DNA of 64,000 nucleotides from Brevundimonas diminuta (GCF_022654015.1 NZ_CP073063.1:310001-374000), one strand, 5' to 3'. Shown: positions 25,215 to 34,389, numbered from the stretch's first letter. Numbers and translations are program-made. The notes: a model not told the origin generated them from the letters alone.

Positions 25215-27094
25215 CAAGCCGCGACCGACGCCTTGGGCGCGCGCTTCACATGGGCCAGCAGCGCCGTCAGCGCGCCCGGCGTCATTCCCTCGATCCGGCC
25301 GGCCTGGCCCAGGGTACGAGGTTGGACGCGAGCCAGCTTCTCCTTGACCTCGTTCGAAAGACCGCCGACGGCGCCGTAGTCGAGATCAGTCGGAAGCATC
25401 AGCCCCTCCTCAGCCTTCAGAGCGTCGGCATCCTGCGATTGGCGATCCAGGTAGTTGGCGTAAGCCGCGTCAATCTGGACCTGCTCCTGTACGTCAGGGC
25501 TCCACGTCGAGATGATGGGTACGGCTGGAACGAAGTGATCCAAAGTCACGTCGGGGAAGGCCAACAGTTCGCGCATCGACCTTCGCCGCCCGTCAGCATT
25601 GACCGAGATACCGAGCGCGCCAGCCTCGTTCGGCGTAAACAGTGTTTCACGTGAAACAGTGCTCGCTGCTGCAAGCGCCGCGGCCTTGCCTTCAAACCGA
25701 ATGCGCCGCTTCTCGCCGACGATGCCCAGCTTGATCGCAAGGGGTGTCAGCCGAAGATCGGCGTTGTCCGCTCGCAGCGTCAGCCGATACTCCGCCCGGC
25801 TGGTGAACATCCTGTACGGTTCGGTCACACCGCGCGTCACCAAGTCGTCGATCATGACGCCGATATACGCCTGATCACGCCCCAGGATCACCGGCTCCTG
25901 CCGGGCTGCCGACCGCGCGGCGTTCAGCCCCGCCATCAGCCCCTGAGCCGCAGCCTCCTCATAACCCGTGGTGCCGTTGATCTGTCCGGCCAAATACAGC
26001 CCGGGGCGCTTCTTGACCTCCAGCGCCGCCGTCAGCTCGCGCGGATCGACGTAGTCGTATTCGATGGCGTAGCCGTATCGGAAAACCTCAACCGCTTCCA
26101 GGCCGGGAATGGTACGCAGGAAGGCGAGTTGCGTCGCCTCCGATACCGAGGTCGAAATCCCATTCGGATACACCGTTGGATCGTCCAGCCCTTCCGGCTC
26201 CAGGAAGATCTGATGGCTGGTCTTGTCGGCGAACCGAACGACCTTGTCTTCGATCGACGGACAATACCGCGGCCCCCGGCCCGACAGCTTGCCGCCATAG
26301 ACGGCGCTCTCGCCAAGGTTCTCAGCGATGATCCGATGGGTTTCCTCGGTCGTGTGCGTCACGCCGCAGGCGATCTGGGGCACGTCGATCCGGTCGGTCA
26401 GGAAGGAAAAGGCTGACGGCGCATCGTCCGCCTCCTGCATTTCCAGACGGTCCCAGGCGATTGTTCGCCCGTCCAGGCGTGCCGGCGTGCCTGTTTTCAG
26501 ACGCCCCATCATCAGGCCGGCCGCGTGAAGATCGGCGGCCAGACCGGTCGAGGGCTCCTCGCCATGCCGCCCCGCCGGTATGCGTTCGTCGCCGCGATGA
26601 ATGACGCCGTTCAGGAAGGTGCCGGTCGTCAGCACGACCGCCCCGGCGCGAACCGTCTCTCCCGCGCCGGTGACGACCCCGACGACACGGCTGCCTTCGC
26701 GAATAAGCCGCTCGGCCGTCCCCGCCATCAGGGTCAGATTGGGCGTGCCCTTCAGTTCGGCCTGCATGGCCTCGCGATAGAGGCGGCGGTCGATCTGACT
26801 GCGCGGACCCCGAACGGCGGCGCCCTTGGATCGGTTCAGCAGGCGGAATTGGATGCCGGACACATCGGCCAACCGTCCAATGACGCCGTCCATGGCGTCG
26901 ATCTCGCGAACCAGATGGCCCTTCCCCAGCCCTCCGATGGCCGGGTTGCACGACATCTCGCCAATCGTCTCCAGCTTCTGGGTCAACAGAACCGTGTTGG
27001 CGCCGGCGCGTGCTGAGGCCGCCGCCGCTTCGCAGCCGGCATGGCCGCCGCCGATGACGACGACGTCGAAGAGGAGATCAGGGGGAGAATTCAT
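25214..27094 (-). CDS. mnmG: tRNA uridine-34 carboxymethylaminomethyl modification enzyme MnmG
   Basis: 626 residues. FAD enzyme that with MnmE modifies U34 of several tRNAs. Rossmann motif [14 protein letters not shown] near 11, [23 protein letters not shown] near 48, and the C-terminal helical domain that binds MnmE ([17 protein letters not shown] near 575) are all seen. ATG 27094 ([17 protein letters not shown]) is preferred to the TTG at 27112. A perfect parS lies within the gene at 25643-25658 (residues VSRET). Confidence 0.96.
   Translation of the reverse strand: MNSPPDLLFDVVVIGGGHAGCEAAAASARAGANTVLLTQKLETIGEMSCNPAIGGLGKGHLVREIDAMDGVIGRLADVSGIQFRLLNRSKGAAVRGPRSQIDRRLYREAMQAELKGTPNLTLMAGTAERLIREGSRVVGVVTGAGETVRAGAVVLTTGTFLNGVIHRGDERIPAGRHGEEPSTGLAADLHAAGLMMGRLKTGTPARLDGRTIAWDRLEMQEADDAPSAFSFLTDRIDVPQIACGVTHTTEETHRIIAENLGESAVYGGKLSGRGPRYCPSIEDKVVRFADKTSHQIFLEPEGLDDPTVYPNGISTSVSEATQLAFLRTIPGLEAVEVFRYGYAIEYDYVDPRELTAALEVKKRPGLYLAGQINGTTGYEEAAAQGLMAGLNAARSAARQEPVILGRDQAYIGVMIDDLVTRGVTEPYRMFTSRAEYRLTLRADNADLRLTPLAIKLGIVGEKRRIRFEGKAAALAAASTVSRETLFTPNEAGALGISVNADGRRRSMRELLAFPDVTLDHFVPAVPIISTWSPDVQEQVQIDAAYANYLDRQSQDADALKAEEGLMLPTDLDYGAVGGLSNEVKEKLARVQPRTLGQAGRIEGMTPGALTALLAHVKRAPKASVAA
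25643..25658. other. parS site 2, inside mnmG
   Basis: TGTTTCACGTGAAACA, a perfect 16 of 16 match to the bacterial parS consensus. It is read as VSRET in MnmG, a linker region in the C-terminal third. It is the best parS in the window. Confidence 0.93.
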
Positions 27095-27165
27095 CGCCGC
27101 CACATAAGCCAAAACGCGTATGATCGCCAGAGGTGGGCCAATCGGATCGGCCCGCGACCCGCATC

Positions 27166-27181
27166 TGTTTCACGTGAAACG
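27166..27181. other. parS site 3, between mnmG and mnmE
   Basis: The core GTTTCACGTGAAAC (27167-27180) is perfect; the outer bases are T and G instead of T and A. It lies in the 102-base gap between mnmE and mnmG, 72 bases upstream of the mnmG start. Confidence 0.88.
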
Positions 27182-27196
27182 CTGGTATGGCTGGAC

Positions 27197-28504
27197 CTAC
27201 TTTCCGATACAGAAGGTTGAAAAGACTTCGCCCAGAATGTCCTCGACACCGATCGCGCCGGTGACGCGGGCCAGAGCATCGGCAGCCCGCCTCAAGTCAT
27301 CGCCTGCCATTTCCGGCGCAACATCAAGCGCCTTGCGCGCCGCATCGACGCTTTCCAGCGCCTCAAGCAAACGCAGCCGATGCCGTTCCTGGGTCACAGC
27401 TGGGAAGTCAGCGCCTGAAAGATCTTGCGCAAGACGAGCAGCAATCCAGTCCCGAAGCTCGATCAGGCCGTCGCCAGTGGTGGTGCTGACCGCGAGAGTC
27501 TCATGGCCGCCGCGTGCTAAACTGACGCCAAGGTCGGACTTGGTCGCCACGATCAGATCGCCATCCTTGACGTAACCCGCCGCCACCCCGTCCATATCAC
27601 CGGGCGCGCGAACCCAAAGACGCAGGTCGGCGAGTTCGGCGCGCATCCGGGCGCGGCGCACACCCTCAGCCTCGACCGGGTCATCGCTATCTCTCAAGCC
27701 AGCCGTATCCGACAAGGTCACGGCATAGCCGCCGATCACCAGATCGGCGTCCAGCACATCCCGCGTGGTGCCCGCGATCGGCGTCACGATGGCCGCTTCA
27801 CGCGCACCCAGCGCATTGAACAGCGACGACTTGCCGGCGTTGGTCTCTCCGATCAGGACAATGCGATAGCCGTCTCTCACCCGTTCGCCACGCCGCCCCG
27901 TATCGGCCGCGTGTCGCAGGTCAGCGCCGAGTCGGTCCAGCACCGGCCCCGCCGTGCGGGCCAGATTGTCCGGCACCTCTTCATCGGGAAAATCGATCTC
28001 GGCCTCGACCAGGGCCAGGGCGTGGAGAAGGTCACGACGAAAACCAGCATAGGTCTCGCTGAGCTTGCCGTCCAACTGCCCCAACGCCTGCTTGGCCTGG
28101 GCGCTGGTTTCCGCGTCGATCAGATCGGCGACCGCCTCAGCTTGCGCCAAGTCCATGCGGCCGTTCTGAAACGCGCGGCGCGTGAACTCGCCGGGGTCCG
28201 CCGGTCGCAAGCCTAGCGCGATCAAGGCGCGGCTGGCGGCCTCGACGACGGCACGACCGCCGTGCAGATGCAGCTCGGCGGCGTCTTCACCGGTGTAACT
28301 GTTGGGCGCCACAAAACGCAGCACCAGCGCCTTATCGATGTGATCGCCGGCATGGCTGAGATCGCGCACCGACGCCATGCGCGGTTTCAGACGGGTTGCG
28401 CCCAGCGCCGTCAACGCGGCCTCGACGCTCGGGCCCGACAAACGAAGCACCGCGATGGCGCCTCGGCCGGGCGGTGTCGCCAAGGCGAAGATGGTGTCGA
28501 TCAT
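27197..28504 (-). CDS. mnmE: tRNA modification GTPase MnmE
   Basis: 435 residues. The N-terminal tetrahydrofolate-binding domain (IFALATPPGRGAIAVLRLSG), central helical domain and inserted G domain (GETNAGKSSLFN near 225, DTAGLRDSDD near 270, TKSD near 330) are in order, ending in the C-terminal CIGK with its catalytic cysteine. With MnmG it installs the cmnm5 group at U34. ATG 28504 is clear. Downstream, mnmG starts after 102 bases that include parS 3. Confidence 0.97.
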   Translation of the reverse strand: MIDTIFALATPPGRGAIAVLRLSGPSVEAALTALGATRLKPRMASVRDLSHAGDHIDKALVLRFVAPNSYTGEDAAELHLHGGRAVVEAASRALIALGLRPADPGEFTRRAFQNGRMDLAQAEAVADLIDAETSAQAKQALGQLDGKLSETYAGFRRDLLHALALVEAEIDFPDEEVPDNLARTAGPVLDRLGADLRHAADTGRRGERVRDGYRIVLIGETNAGKSSLFNALGAREAAIVTPIAGTTRDVLDADLVIGGYAVTLSDTAGLRDSDDPVEAEGVRRARMRAELADLRLWVRAPGDMDGVAAGYVKDGDLIVATKSDLGVSLARGGHETLAVSTTTGDGLIELRDWIAARLAQDLSGADFPAVTQERHRLRLLEALESVDAARKALDVAPEMAGDDLRRAADALARVTGAIGVEDILGEVFSTFCIGK

Positions 28505-28540
28505 CGACTCAGACCGAGCGGCTCCGAAGCGAGCGCGTGC

Positions 28541-28765
28541 TCACTTCACCGCCGCTTCCATCAGACGACGGAACTGGTCCTGGGCCTGGAGGCCGAAGCT
28601 GGTCCAGGTCTTCATCAGTTCCTCGGGCTGCATGGCGGCGACATTGGCCTCCATCCGTTTCTGCATCTCCGCAACCATGGCGTCGTTCAGCGGCGTCACG
28701 TCCGGAAGACCAAGAAAGGCACGAGCCTCCGCCGGGGTGCACTCGACTTCCACATTGACCTTCAT
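28541..28765 (-). CDS. DUF6489-type small protein
   Basis: 74 residues from ATG 28765 (MKVNVEVECTPAEARAFLGL). The pattern CTPAEARAFLGLPDV, then MVAEMQKRMEANVA and a C-terminal FRRLMEAAVK is that of DUF6489, a small protein found between rho and mnmE in alphaproteobacteria; name recalled, function unknown. An upstream extension to 28816 would run through parS 4 and is rejected. It lies 36 bases from mnmE. Confidence 0.85.
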   Translation of the reverse strand: MKVNVEVECTPAEARAFLGLPDVTPLNDAMVAEMQKRMEANVAAMQPEELMKTWTSFGLQAQDQFRRLMEAAVK

Positions 28766-28777
28766 CGCGCGGTTTCC

Positions 28778-28793
28778 TGTTTCACGTGAAACG
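28778..28793. other. parS site 4, between rho and DUF6489 gene
   Basis: The core GTTTCACGTGAAAC (28779-28792) is perfect; the last outer base is G. It sits 13 bases upstream of the DUF6489 ATG, where ParB binding could also affect that gene's expression. Confidence 0.88.
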
Positions 28794-28847
28794 CTTTTTC
28801 CGTCCTGACGCCGCACGCGCGGCGCGCGGCTGTTTGAGGATGACGGA

Positions 28848-30281
28848 TCAGGTGTTCATCGACTGGAAGAAGTCCGAGTTGTTCTTCGACTGACGCAGCT
28901 TGTCGAGTAGGAACTCGATCGCGTCCTGCGGACCCATCGGGTTAAGGATGCGGCGCAGGACATAGGTCTTGGCCAGCTGATCCTTCGGCGTGATCAGGTC
29001 TTCCTTGCGGGTGCCCGACTTCAGCACGTCGATGGCGGGGAAGATGCGCTTGTCGGCGACCTTACGGTCCAGCACGATTTCCGAGTTGCCGGTGCCCTTG
29101 AACTCTTCGAAGATCACCTCATCCATGCGGCTGCCCGTGTCGATCAGGGCCGTGGCGATGATGGTCAACGAACCGCCCTGCTCCACATTGCGCGCGGCGC
29201 CGAAGAAGCGCTTGGGCCGTTGCAGGGCGTTGGCGTCCACGCCGCCCGTCAGCACCTTGCCCGACGACGGGACGGTGGCGTTGTAGGCGCGGCCCAGACG
29301 CGTGATGGAGTCGAGCAGGATCACCACGTCCTTCTTGTGCTCGACCAGACGCTTGGCCTTTTCGATCACCATTTCCGCGACGGCGACGTGGCGGGTGGCT
29401 GGCTCGTCAAAGGTGGAGGCGACGACCTCGCCCTTCACCGTGCGCTGCATGTCCGTCACTTCTTCGGGACGTTCGTCGATCAGCAGGACGATCAGGAAGA
29501 CTTCCGGGTGGTTGCGTTCGATCGACTTGGCGATGTTCTGCAACATCACCGTCTTACCCACGCGCGGCGGCGCCACGATCAGGCAGCGTTGGCCCTTGCC
29601 CAGCGGCGCGACGATATCGATGACCCGGCCCGAGCGATCCTTCAGCGTCGGATCCTGGATTTCCATGTGCAGCCGCTCTTCGGGATAGAGCGGCGTCAGG
29701 TTGTCGAACAGGACCTTGGTCTTGACCGCTTCGGGGTCTTCCAGATTGATCGTGTCGACCTTGAGCAAGGCGAAGTAGCGTTCGCCTTCGCGCGGGGCGC
29801 GCACGGCCCCGTGGACGGTGTCGCCCGAACGCAGGCCGAAGCGGCGGATTTGCGACGGCGAGACATAGACGTCGTCCGGCCCCGGCAGATAGTTGGCGTC
29901 CGAGCTGCGCAGGAAGCCGAAGCCGTCCGGCAGAATCTCCAGCACGCCGTCGGCGATGATCTCGACTTCCTCGTCGGCCAGGGCCTTCAGGATGGCGAAC
30001 AGCAGATCCTGTTTGCGTAGGTTGGAGGCGTTCTCCACCTCCAGCTGTTCAGCGAAGGCGACCAGGTCAGCCGGGGTCTTCTCGTTCAGTTCGGCGAGCG
30101 TGATGCGGCCGTTGGCGACGACGGGCTCGCCGTCCTCTTCGTCGTCCGCTGTCGTATCCACGCCGGAGTCGGCGCCCGCCGCCTCGCCGGCTTCATGCGC
30201 AGCGCCGTGATGGGTGGGGGTTTCAACCTCCACGCCTTCGTTCTCGGGGGTGTCGGGATTGGTGTCGCGGACGTCGGTCAT
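28848..30281 (-). CDS. rho: Transcription termination factor Rho
   Basis: 477 residues. About 60 N-terminal residues are acidic and low in complexity ([14 protein letters not shown]), then the Rho N-domain ([19 protein letters not shown]), the cold-shock-like RNA-binding domain ([20 protein letters not shown]) and the ATPase with Walker [10 protein letters not shown] near 235 and [14 protein letters not shown] near 320. It is a hexameric RNA helicase. ATG 30281 is chosen. A 7-base-pair hairpin lies 20 bases upstream of the start. Confidence 0.97.
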   Translation of the reverse strand: MTDVRDTNPDTPENEGVEVETPTHHGAAHEAGEAAGADSGVDTTADDEEDGEPVVANGRITLAELNEKTPADLVAFAEQLEVENASNLRKQDLLFAILKALADEEVEIIADGVLEILPDGFGFLRSSDANYLPGPDDVYVSPSQIRRFGLRSGDTVHGAVRAPREGERYFALLKVDTINLEDPEAVKTKVLFDNLTPLYPEERLHMEIQDPTLKDRSGRVIDIVAPLGKGQRCLIVAPPRVGKTVMLQNIAKSIERNHPEVFLIVLLIDERPEEVTDMQRTVKGEVVASTFDEPATRHVAVAEMVIEKAKRLVEHKKDVVILLDSITRLGRAYNATVPSSGKVLTGGVDANALQRPKRFFGAARNVEQGGSLTIIATALIDTGSRMDEVIFEEFKGTGNSEIVLDRKVADKRIFPAIDVLKSGTRKEDLITPKDQLAKTYVLRRILNPMGPQDAIEFLLDKLRQSKNNSDFFQSMNT

Positions 30282-30301
30282 GATGCAGGCTCGCGGGCGC
30301 A

Positions 30302-30319
30302 CGCAGCCAGACGGCTGCG
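30302..30319 (-). promoter_or_regulatory. Hairpin in the rho leader
   Basis: CGCAGCC-AGAC-GGCTGCG (plus-strand reading) is a perfect 7-base-pair stem with a 4-base loop, ending about 20 bases before the rho ATG. The 207-base rho leader is otherwise without a gene. A role in translation or in rho autoregulation is a guess. Confidence 0.35.
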
Positions 30320-30488
30320 GCGCGGGTCTCTGAAAATGTCTGGCCGGAAGGCCGAAGGGAGGTGCGACGGGCTCCGGCTGGCTCCAAGGCCTGCAGGCGT
30401 CACGAAAGAGAGGGACCGCCTGCGCAGGACGCCGAACGGTTCGTCGTCAGCGGAACCACAGGCGGCGGATCAGGTCAAGCGGAGCCGC

Positions 30489-30956
30489 TTATCGCAACGT
30501 CCACTCGGTCGTCACCGACAGCACCATGACGATGGCCAGAACGAAAGGCACTTCATTGGTCATGCGCCAGAACTTGCCCGAATATTTCGACGTGCCGGCC
30601 GCGATCTTCTTCCTTTGGGCCGCCAGGAAGCCATGCCAACCACTGAGCAGGAAGACACCCGCCAGCTTGGCGATCATCCAAGGCTCGCCCAGAAACGCCG
30701 CGCCGCGCGCCGAGACGTCGATGTGGATCAGCCACAGACCGAAGACCCAGGCCAGGATCATCGCCGGATTCAGGATGATGCGCAGTAGCCGCGTCTGCCA
30801 CAGGCGCAACAAGGTCTGCATCTCGCTTTTCAGCGGTTCGGGCTTGGCGTTCTGTTCGGCGTCATAGGCGTACAGCCGAGGCAGGAACAGCAGACCCGCC
30901 ATCCAGGCGATCACCGCCAGAATGTGTAGCCCGCGGGCGAGATCGTAGGTGTTCAT
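30489..30956 (-). CDS. hemJ: Protoporphyrinogen IX oxidase HemJ
   Basis: 155 residues with four hydrophobic segments. The conserved histidine in LHILAVIAWMAGLLFLPRLY and the lysine-rich loop AAQRKKIAAGTSKYSGKFWRMTNEVP-like region fit HemJ, the heme-linked enzyme that oxidises protoporphyrinogen IX. Its ATG overlaps the hemH stop by 4 bases, which places it in a heme operon with hemE and hemH. The older label is CopD/UPF0093 membrane protein. Confidence 0.92.
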   Translation of the reverse strand: MNTYDLARGLHILAVIAWMAGLLFLPRLYAYDAEQNAKPEPLKSEMQTLLRLWQTRLLRIILNPAMILAWVFGLWLIHIDVSARGAAFLGEPWMIAKLAGVFLLSGWHGFLAAQRKKIAAGTSKYSGKFWRMTNEVPFVLAIVMVLSVTTEWTLR

Positions 30957-32014
30957 GCCGCCTGCCTTGCCTTGCGATGCGGGCAGGCCTTCCAGTCCGC
31001 CTTGCAGCCCTGACCGAACGGCGCGACGCCTCTGTGGGACAGTGCGCCCACCGCCGCCTCGGCCAGAGCGTCGATGAACAGCGGCTCGATCCCGACCGCC
31101 GGCGCCCGCAAATAGGGACTGGCCCCTTTTTCGTGGGCCAGTTCGCCGTATTCAATATCCAGCTCGACCAGGGTCTCGATATGCTCCGAGACGAAGGCGA
31201 TAGGCGTGACGACGACCCCGACGCCGTCTTTGGCCGCGGCTTGAATGGCTTCCGGCGTCGACGGGCCCAGCCATTTCATCGGCCCGACCCGGCTTTGGTA
31301 GCAGATGGCGTGGTCGATCGGCCCGCGTCGGGCCTCGATCGCGGCGACCACGGCAGCGACGGTCGTCTCAATCTGCTCCTGATAGGGATCGCCCTTGCCG
31401 GTCACCAGCTTCTCGGGGATCCCGTGGGCGGAGAACAGCACCCGGACCGGCTGACCCACCGCCTCGTCCAGCTTCTCGCCGATCGCCTGAGCCTGGGCCT
31501 CAACCCAACCTGTCGCGGCCGGATAGCAGCAGACGGCGCGACTGACGCCCGGGCCGGCATAGGCGGCGTTCCAGGCCTTCAACGAGGATTCCGTCGTCGT
31601 GGTCGAAAACTGTGGATAGAGCGGCAGCAGGACGACCTCGTCGGGTCCGAACGCGGCGACCTCGGCCGCCGTCTCTTCGGTCAACGGATGCCAGTAGCGC
31701 ATGGCGATGAAGACCTTGACCTCATAGCCGCCCAGCCGCGCGCCAAGCACCGCCTGCAAAGCCTCGGCCTGGCGACGGGTTTCGGGCAGCAGCGGCGATC
31801 CCCCGCCCATCAGGGCGTAGTTGGCCTGGGCGCTGGTTTCGCGCCGGCTGGAGATCAGTTTGGCCAGAGGCGTGCGCAAGATCCCCGGAAGGCCGATGAT
31901 GGCCGGATCGTTGAACAGGTTGAACAGAAACGGCTTGACCGACGCCTGATCGTCCGGCCCGCCCAGATTGAACAACACCACCGCAATGCGGCGGCCGGGG
32001 GTCGCATCGCTCAT
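30953..32014 (-). CDS. hemH: Ferrochelatase
   Basis: 353 residues. Inserts ferrous iron into protoporphyrin IX, the last step of heme synthesis. The catalytic histidine in LFSAHGIPEKL (about 195), acidic metal-channel segment FVSEHIETLVELDIEY (about 275) and N-terminal VLFNLGGPD are typical. A cysteine-containing tail (QGCKADWKACPHRK) is seen at the C-terminus and might mark an Fe-S type ferrochelatase. The ATG overlaps the hemE stop by 4 bases. Confidence 0.95.
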   Translation of the reverse strand: MSDATPGRRIAVVLFNLGGPDDQASVKPFLFNLFNDPAIIGLPGILRTPLAKLISSRRETSAQANYALMGGGSPLLPETRRQAEALQAVLGARLGGYEVKVFIAMRYWHPLTEETAAEVAAFGPDEVVLLPLYPQFSTTTTESSLKAWNAAYAGPGVSRAVCCYPAATGWVEAQAQAIGEKLDEAVGQPVRVLFSAHGIPEKLVTGKGDPYQEQIETTVAAVVAAIEARRGPIDHAICYQSRVGPMKWLGPSTPEAIQAAAKDGVGVVVTPIAFVSEHIETLVELDIEYGELAHEKGASPYLRAPAVGIEPLFIDALAEAAVGALSHRGVAPFGQGCKADWKACPHRKARQAA

Positions 32015-33069
32015 TGGGCGCCGATCCGTCTCAGAACCTGTTCGACATGGTCGATCGGCACGTCCGGCAGGATGCCGTGGCCGAGGTTGAACAGCCAGGG
32101 CCCCTGCCCCCAGGCCTCCATCAGCCGGTCGACACGTCGGTCCAGCAGATCGCCGCCGGCGCGCAGCAACAGCGGGTCGAGCGCGCCCTGGATCGGCTTG
32201 ATCTGCTGCACGCGTTTACCGACCTCGAGCGGGCAGGCGGTGTCTAGGGCGACGGCGTCGACCTCGACCTCTTCAGCATACCGCTCTGCAAGCGCCGCAG
32301 AGCCCCGTGGGAAGCCGATGAGGGGTACGGTGACCCCCAGCTCCCGCGTGCGCTTCACAAGCGCTTGGTGGGGCTTCAAGACCAATCTTTCGAACAGGTC
32401 GTCCGGCAGCCCCTCGGCCCAACTCTCGAAGATCTTCAGAACTTGGGCGCCGGCGTCCGCCTGCATCTTCAGATATCGGGCGGTGGCCTCGACCAGAACC
32501 TCCAGCGTCTCGTCGACACGCTCGGGATCGGCATAGGCGTAGGAGCGGGCCTGGGCGCGTTCGCCCTTGCCGATGGTGCGCGCCTGGCCGTCCAGCATAT
32601 AGGTCGCCACGGTCCAGGGGGCGCCGGCGAAGCCGATCAGGGCCCGTTCCGGCTCCAGGGCCGCGCGCACGATGGACAGGGTCTCGCCCACCGCCGACAG
32701 ATGCTCGCCCGCCGCCGGGGCCAGTTCAGACATCCGACCCGGGATCGGCATTTCGCCCAGACGCGGCCCCTCCCCCGTCTCGAACCAAACGTCCTGGCCC
32801 AGGGCGCGGGGGATCAGCAGGATATCGGCGAAGACGATGGCCGCATCGAACCCGAACCGCCGCATCGGCTGGAGCGTCGCCTCGGCCGCCATCTCGGGGT
32901 TCAGGCAGAAGGCGATAAAGTCGGGCGCCTCGGCCCTTAGCTTGCGATATTCCGGCAGATACCGACCGGCCTGGCGCATGAACCACACCGGCGGACGCTC
33001 CAGCGTCTCTCCACGGAGAGCCCGGAGCACCAAGGGTGTCGGATCGGCAGTCTGGGTCTGATCGGTCAT
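32011..33069 (-). CDS. hemE: Uroporphyrinogen decarboxylase
   Basis: 352 residues. Decarboxylates uroporphyrinogen III to coproporphyrinogen III. The signature PVWFMRQAGRYLPEYR near 28, GFAGAPWTVATYM near 143 and the C-terminal FNLGHGILPD are present. The gene is the first of a leftward heme operon (hemE-hemH-hemJ) and borders the proposed replication origin, as in C. crescentus. No clear ribosome site precedes ATG 33069. Confidence 0.96.
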   Translation of the reverse strand: MTDQTQTADPTPLVLRALRGETLERPPVWFMRQAGRYLPEYRKLRAEAPDFIAFCLNPEMAAEATLQPMRRFGFDAAIVFADILLIPRALGQDVWFETGEGPRLGEMPIPGRMSELAPAAGEHLSAVGETLSIVRAALEPERALIGFAGAPWTVATYMLDGQARTIGKGERAQARSYAYADPERVDETLEVLVEATARYLKMQADAGAQVLKIFESWAEGLPDDLFERLVLKPHQALVKRTRELGVTVPLIGFPRGSAALAERYAEEVEVDAVALDTACPLEVGKRVQQIKPIQGALDPLLLRAGGDLLDRRVDRLMEAWGQGPWLFNLGHGILPDVPIDHVEQVLRRIGAQ

Positions 33070-33264
33070 GCCGGAGGATTAAGGTCACAGCCCCCCGCTC
33101 TCAATCCCTAATCAGATTAAGAATTAAAAGATTCGAAGTGGCAGGTAGGGCGGTGGAATGGCGGGGATGACTCGATCGGCGGCGACGGAACAAAAGCGGA
33201 TATCCACGCCTGGCCTATCGTTAACGGGGATGTCGAAACGGCTGATCCCGCCGGTGGACAATCC

Positions 33265-33279
33265 CTAACGAAACCTTAA
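33265..33279 (-). promoter_or_regulatory. CtrA-like site 1 in origin
   Basis: CTAA-N7-TTAA on the plus strand, that is TTAA-N7-TTAG on the complement, 7 of 8 fixed bases of the CtrA consensus TTAA-N7-TTAA. It is the near mirror of site 2. Confidence 0.55.
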
Positions 33280-33316
33280 CAGGTAAGGGTTTGCGGGGAC
33301 TTGCGGCTGTGAACGC

Positions 33317-33343
33317 GGTTAAGCGACGTTAACCTTTCATTAG
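33317..33343 (+). promoter_or_regulatory. CtrA-like site 2 with overlapping TTAA palindrome in origin
   Basis: TTAA-N7-TTAG at 33329-33343 (TTAACC start as in strong CtrA sites). It overlaps the perfect palindrome GGTTAA-N6-TTAACC (33317-33334). The best DnaA-box match begins 3 bases to the right, so CtrA and DnaA would contact adjacent DNA. Confidence 0.6.
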
Positions 33344-33345
33344 GA

Positions 33346-33354
33346 TTTTCCACA
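33346..33354 (+). promoter_or_regulatory. DnaA box
   Basis: TTTTCCACA, one mismatch from TTATCCACA. It is the best DnaA-box match in the proposed origin and lies next to CtrA-like site 2. Confidence 0.6.
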
Positions 33355-33519
33355 GCGGTTTGAAATTCGGTTTTCCGCCTTGGGATGATCCAGCGGCTGA
33401 CTGCTGACGCGATCCACCATCATCCCCGCTCGCGGGCGGATCGATCAGCGGCTAAGAGAAACGGCGCCCCGATGGTCCAACGCCGTCCCCCAACTTTCAA
33501 CAGGGAGACAGACAGTCTC

Positions 33520-34389
33520 ATGAGCCCTGCGAGACCCTCGGGACCGGCCCGTCTGGCCACCTATTTCCACGTTCATCTGGTGTCGGACTCCACCGGCGAG
33601 ACCTTGAACGCCATGGCCAAGGCGGTGACCGCGCGTTTCGACGGCGTCATTCCGATCGAGCACATCTATTCCCTGGTGCGATCGTCAAAGCAGATGGAGC
33701 GGGTGCTGCAGGAGGTGGAGTCCGCGCCGGGCGTCGTTCTCCACACCTTGGTCGACCGCGATCTGCGCGAGCAGCTGGAAGAAGGCTGCCGTCGCCTGGA
33801 CATGCCGCAGATCGGCGCGCTGGATCCCTTGGTCGGCGCCATGTCGCGCTATCTCGGCGCGGCCCTGTCCACCCGCGTCGGCGCCCAGCACGCGCTGGAC
33901 CACGACTATTTCAACCGGATCGCGGCGCTGGACTTCGCCATGGCCTACGACGACGGTCAGGGTTCGCTCGATCAGCTGGAGGGCGCCGACGTCGTCCTTT
34001 GCGGGGTCAGCCGCACGTCCAAGACCCCGACCTGCATCTATCTGGCCCACCGGGGCATCCGGGCGGCCAACGTGCCTCTGGTGCCGGGTCAGGAGGATGG
34101 CGAGCGGCTGACCAAGCTGAAGAACCCCTTGGTGATCGGCCTGACCGTATCGCCGGATCGACTGGTTCAGATCCGCCGCAACCGCATCGACAATCTGAAC
34201 GCCAGCCAATCGTCGAACTATACCGATCAGGACGCCGTGCGCGACGAGACGATCAAGGCCCGGCGGGCCTTCGAGCGGCGCGGCTGGCCGACCATCGACG
34301 TGACCCGCCGCTCGGTCGAGGAGACGGCGGCGGCGATCACCAATCTTCTGAGCGAGCACCGCAACCACAAGATCGGGACGACCTGGTGA
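33520..34389 (+). CDS. ppsR: Pyruvate, phosphate dikinase regulatory protein (DUF299 kinase/phosphotransferase)
   Basis: 289 residues. Bifunctional Ser/Thr kinase and phosphorylase that switches PEP synthase or pyruvate phosphate dikinase off and on. Conserved VHLVSDSTGETL near 17, HTLVDRDLREQLEE near 83, the P-loop-like GVSRTSKTPTCIYLA near 165 and the C-terminal RRSVEETAAAI are seen. ATG 33520 follows GGGAGA at 11 bases; ATG 33472 is a less likely alternative. It is the first gene rightward of the origin (RP001 position in Caulobacter). Confidence 0.92.
   Translation: MSPARPSGPARLATYFHVHLVSDSTGETLNAMAKAVTARFDGVIPIEHIYSLVRSSKQMERVLQEVESAPGVVLHTLVDRDLREQLEEGCRRLDMPQIGALDPLVGAMSRYLGAALSTRVGAQHALDHDYFNRIAALDFAMAYDDGQGSLDQLEGADVVLCGVSRTSKTPTCIYLAHRGIRAANVPLVPGQEDGERLTKLKNPLVIGLTVSPDRLVQIRRNRIDNLNASQSSNYTDQDAVRDETIKARRAFERRGWPTIDVTRRSVEETAAAITNLLSEHRNHKIGTTW

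Larger units (their letters stand above)
33070..33519. other. oriC: Proposed chromosomal replication origin (oriC/Cori)
   Basis: A 450-base gap between divergent hemE and ppsR, the location of Cori in C. crescentus. It contains an AT-rich tract unusual for this DNA (33101-33136), a DnaA-box match TTTTCCACA (33346-33354, 8 of 9), weaker DnaA-like sequences at 33200-33208, 33253-33261 (complement), 33386-33394 and 33410-33418, TTAA motifs spaced as CtrA sites (33265-33279, 33317-33343) and two GANTC methylation sites (33130-33134, 33169-33173). Genes leave it in both directions. dnaA is not in the window. Confidence 0.82.
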
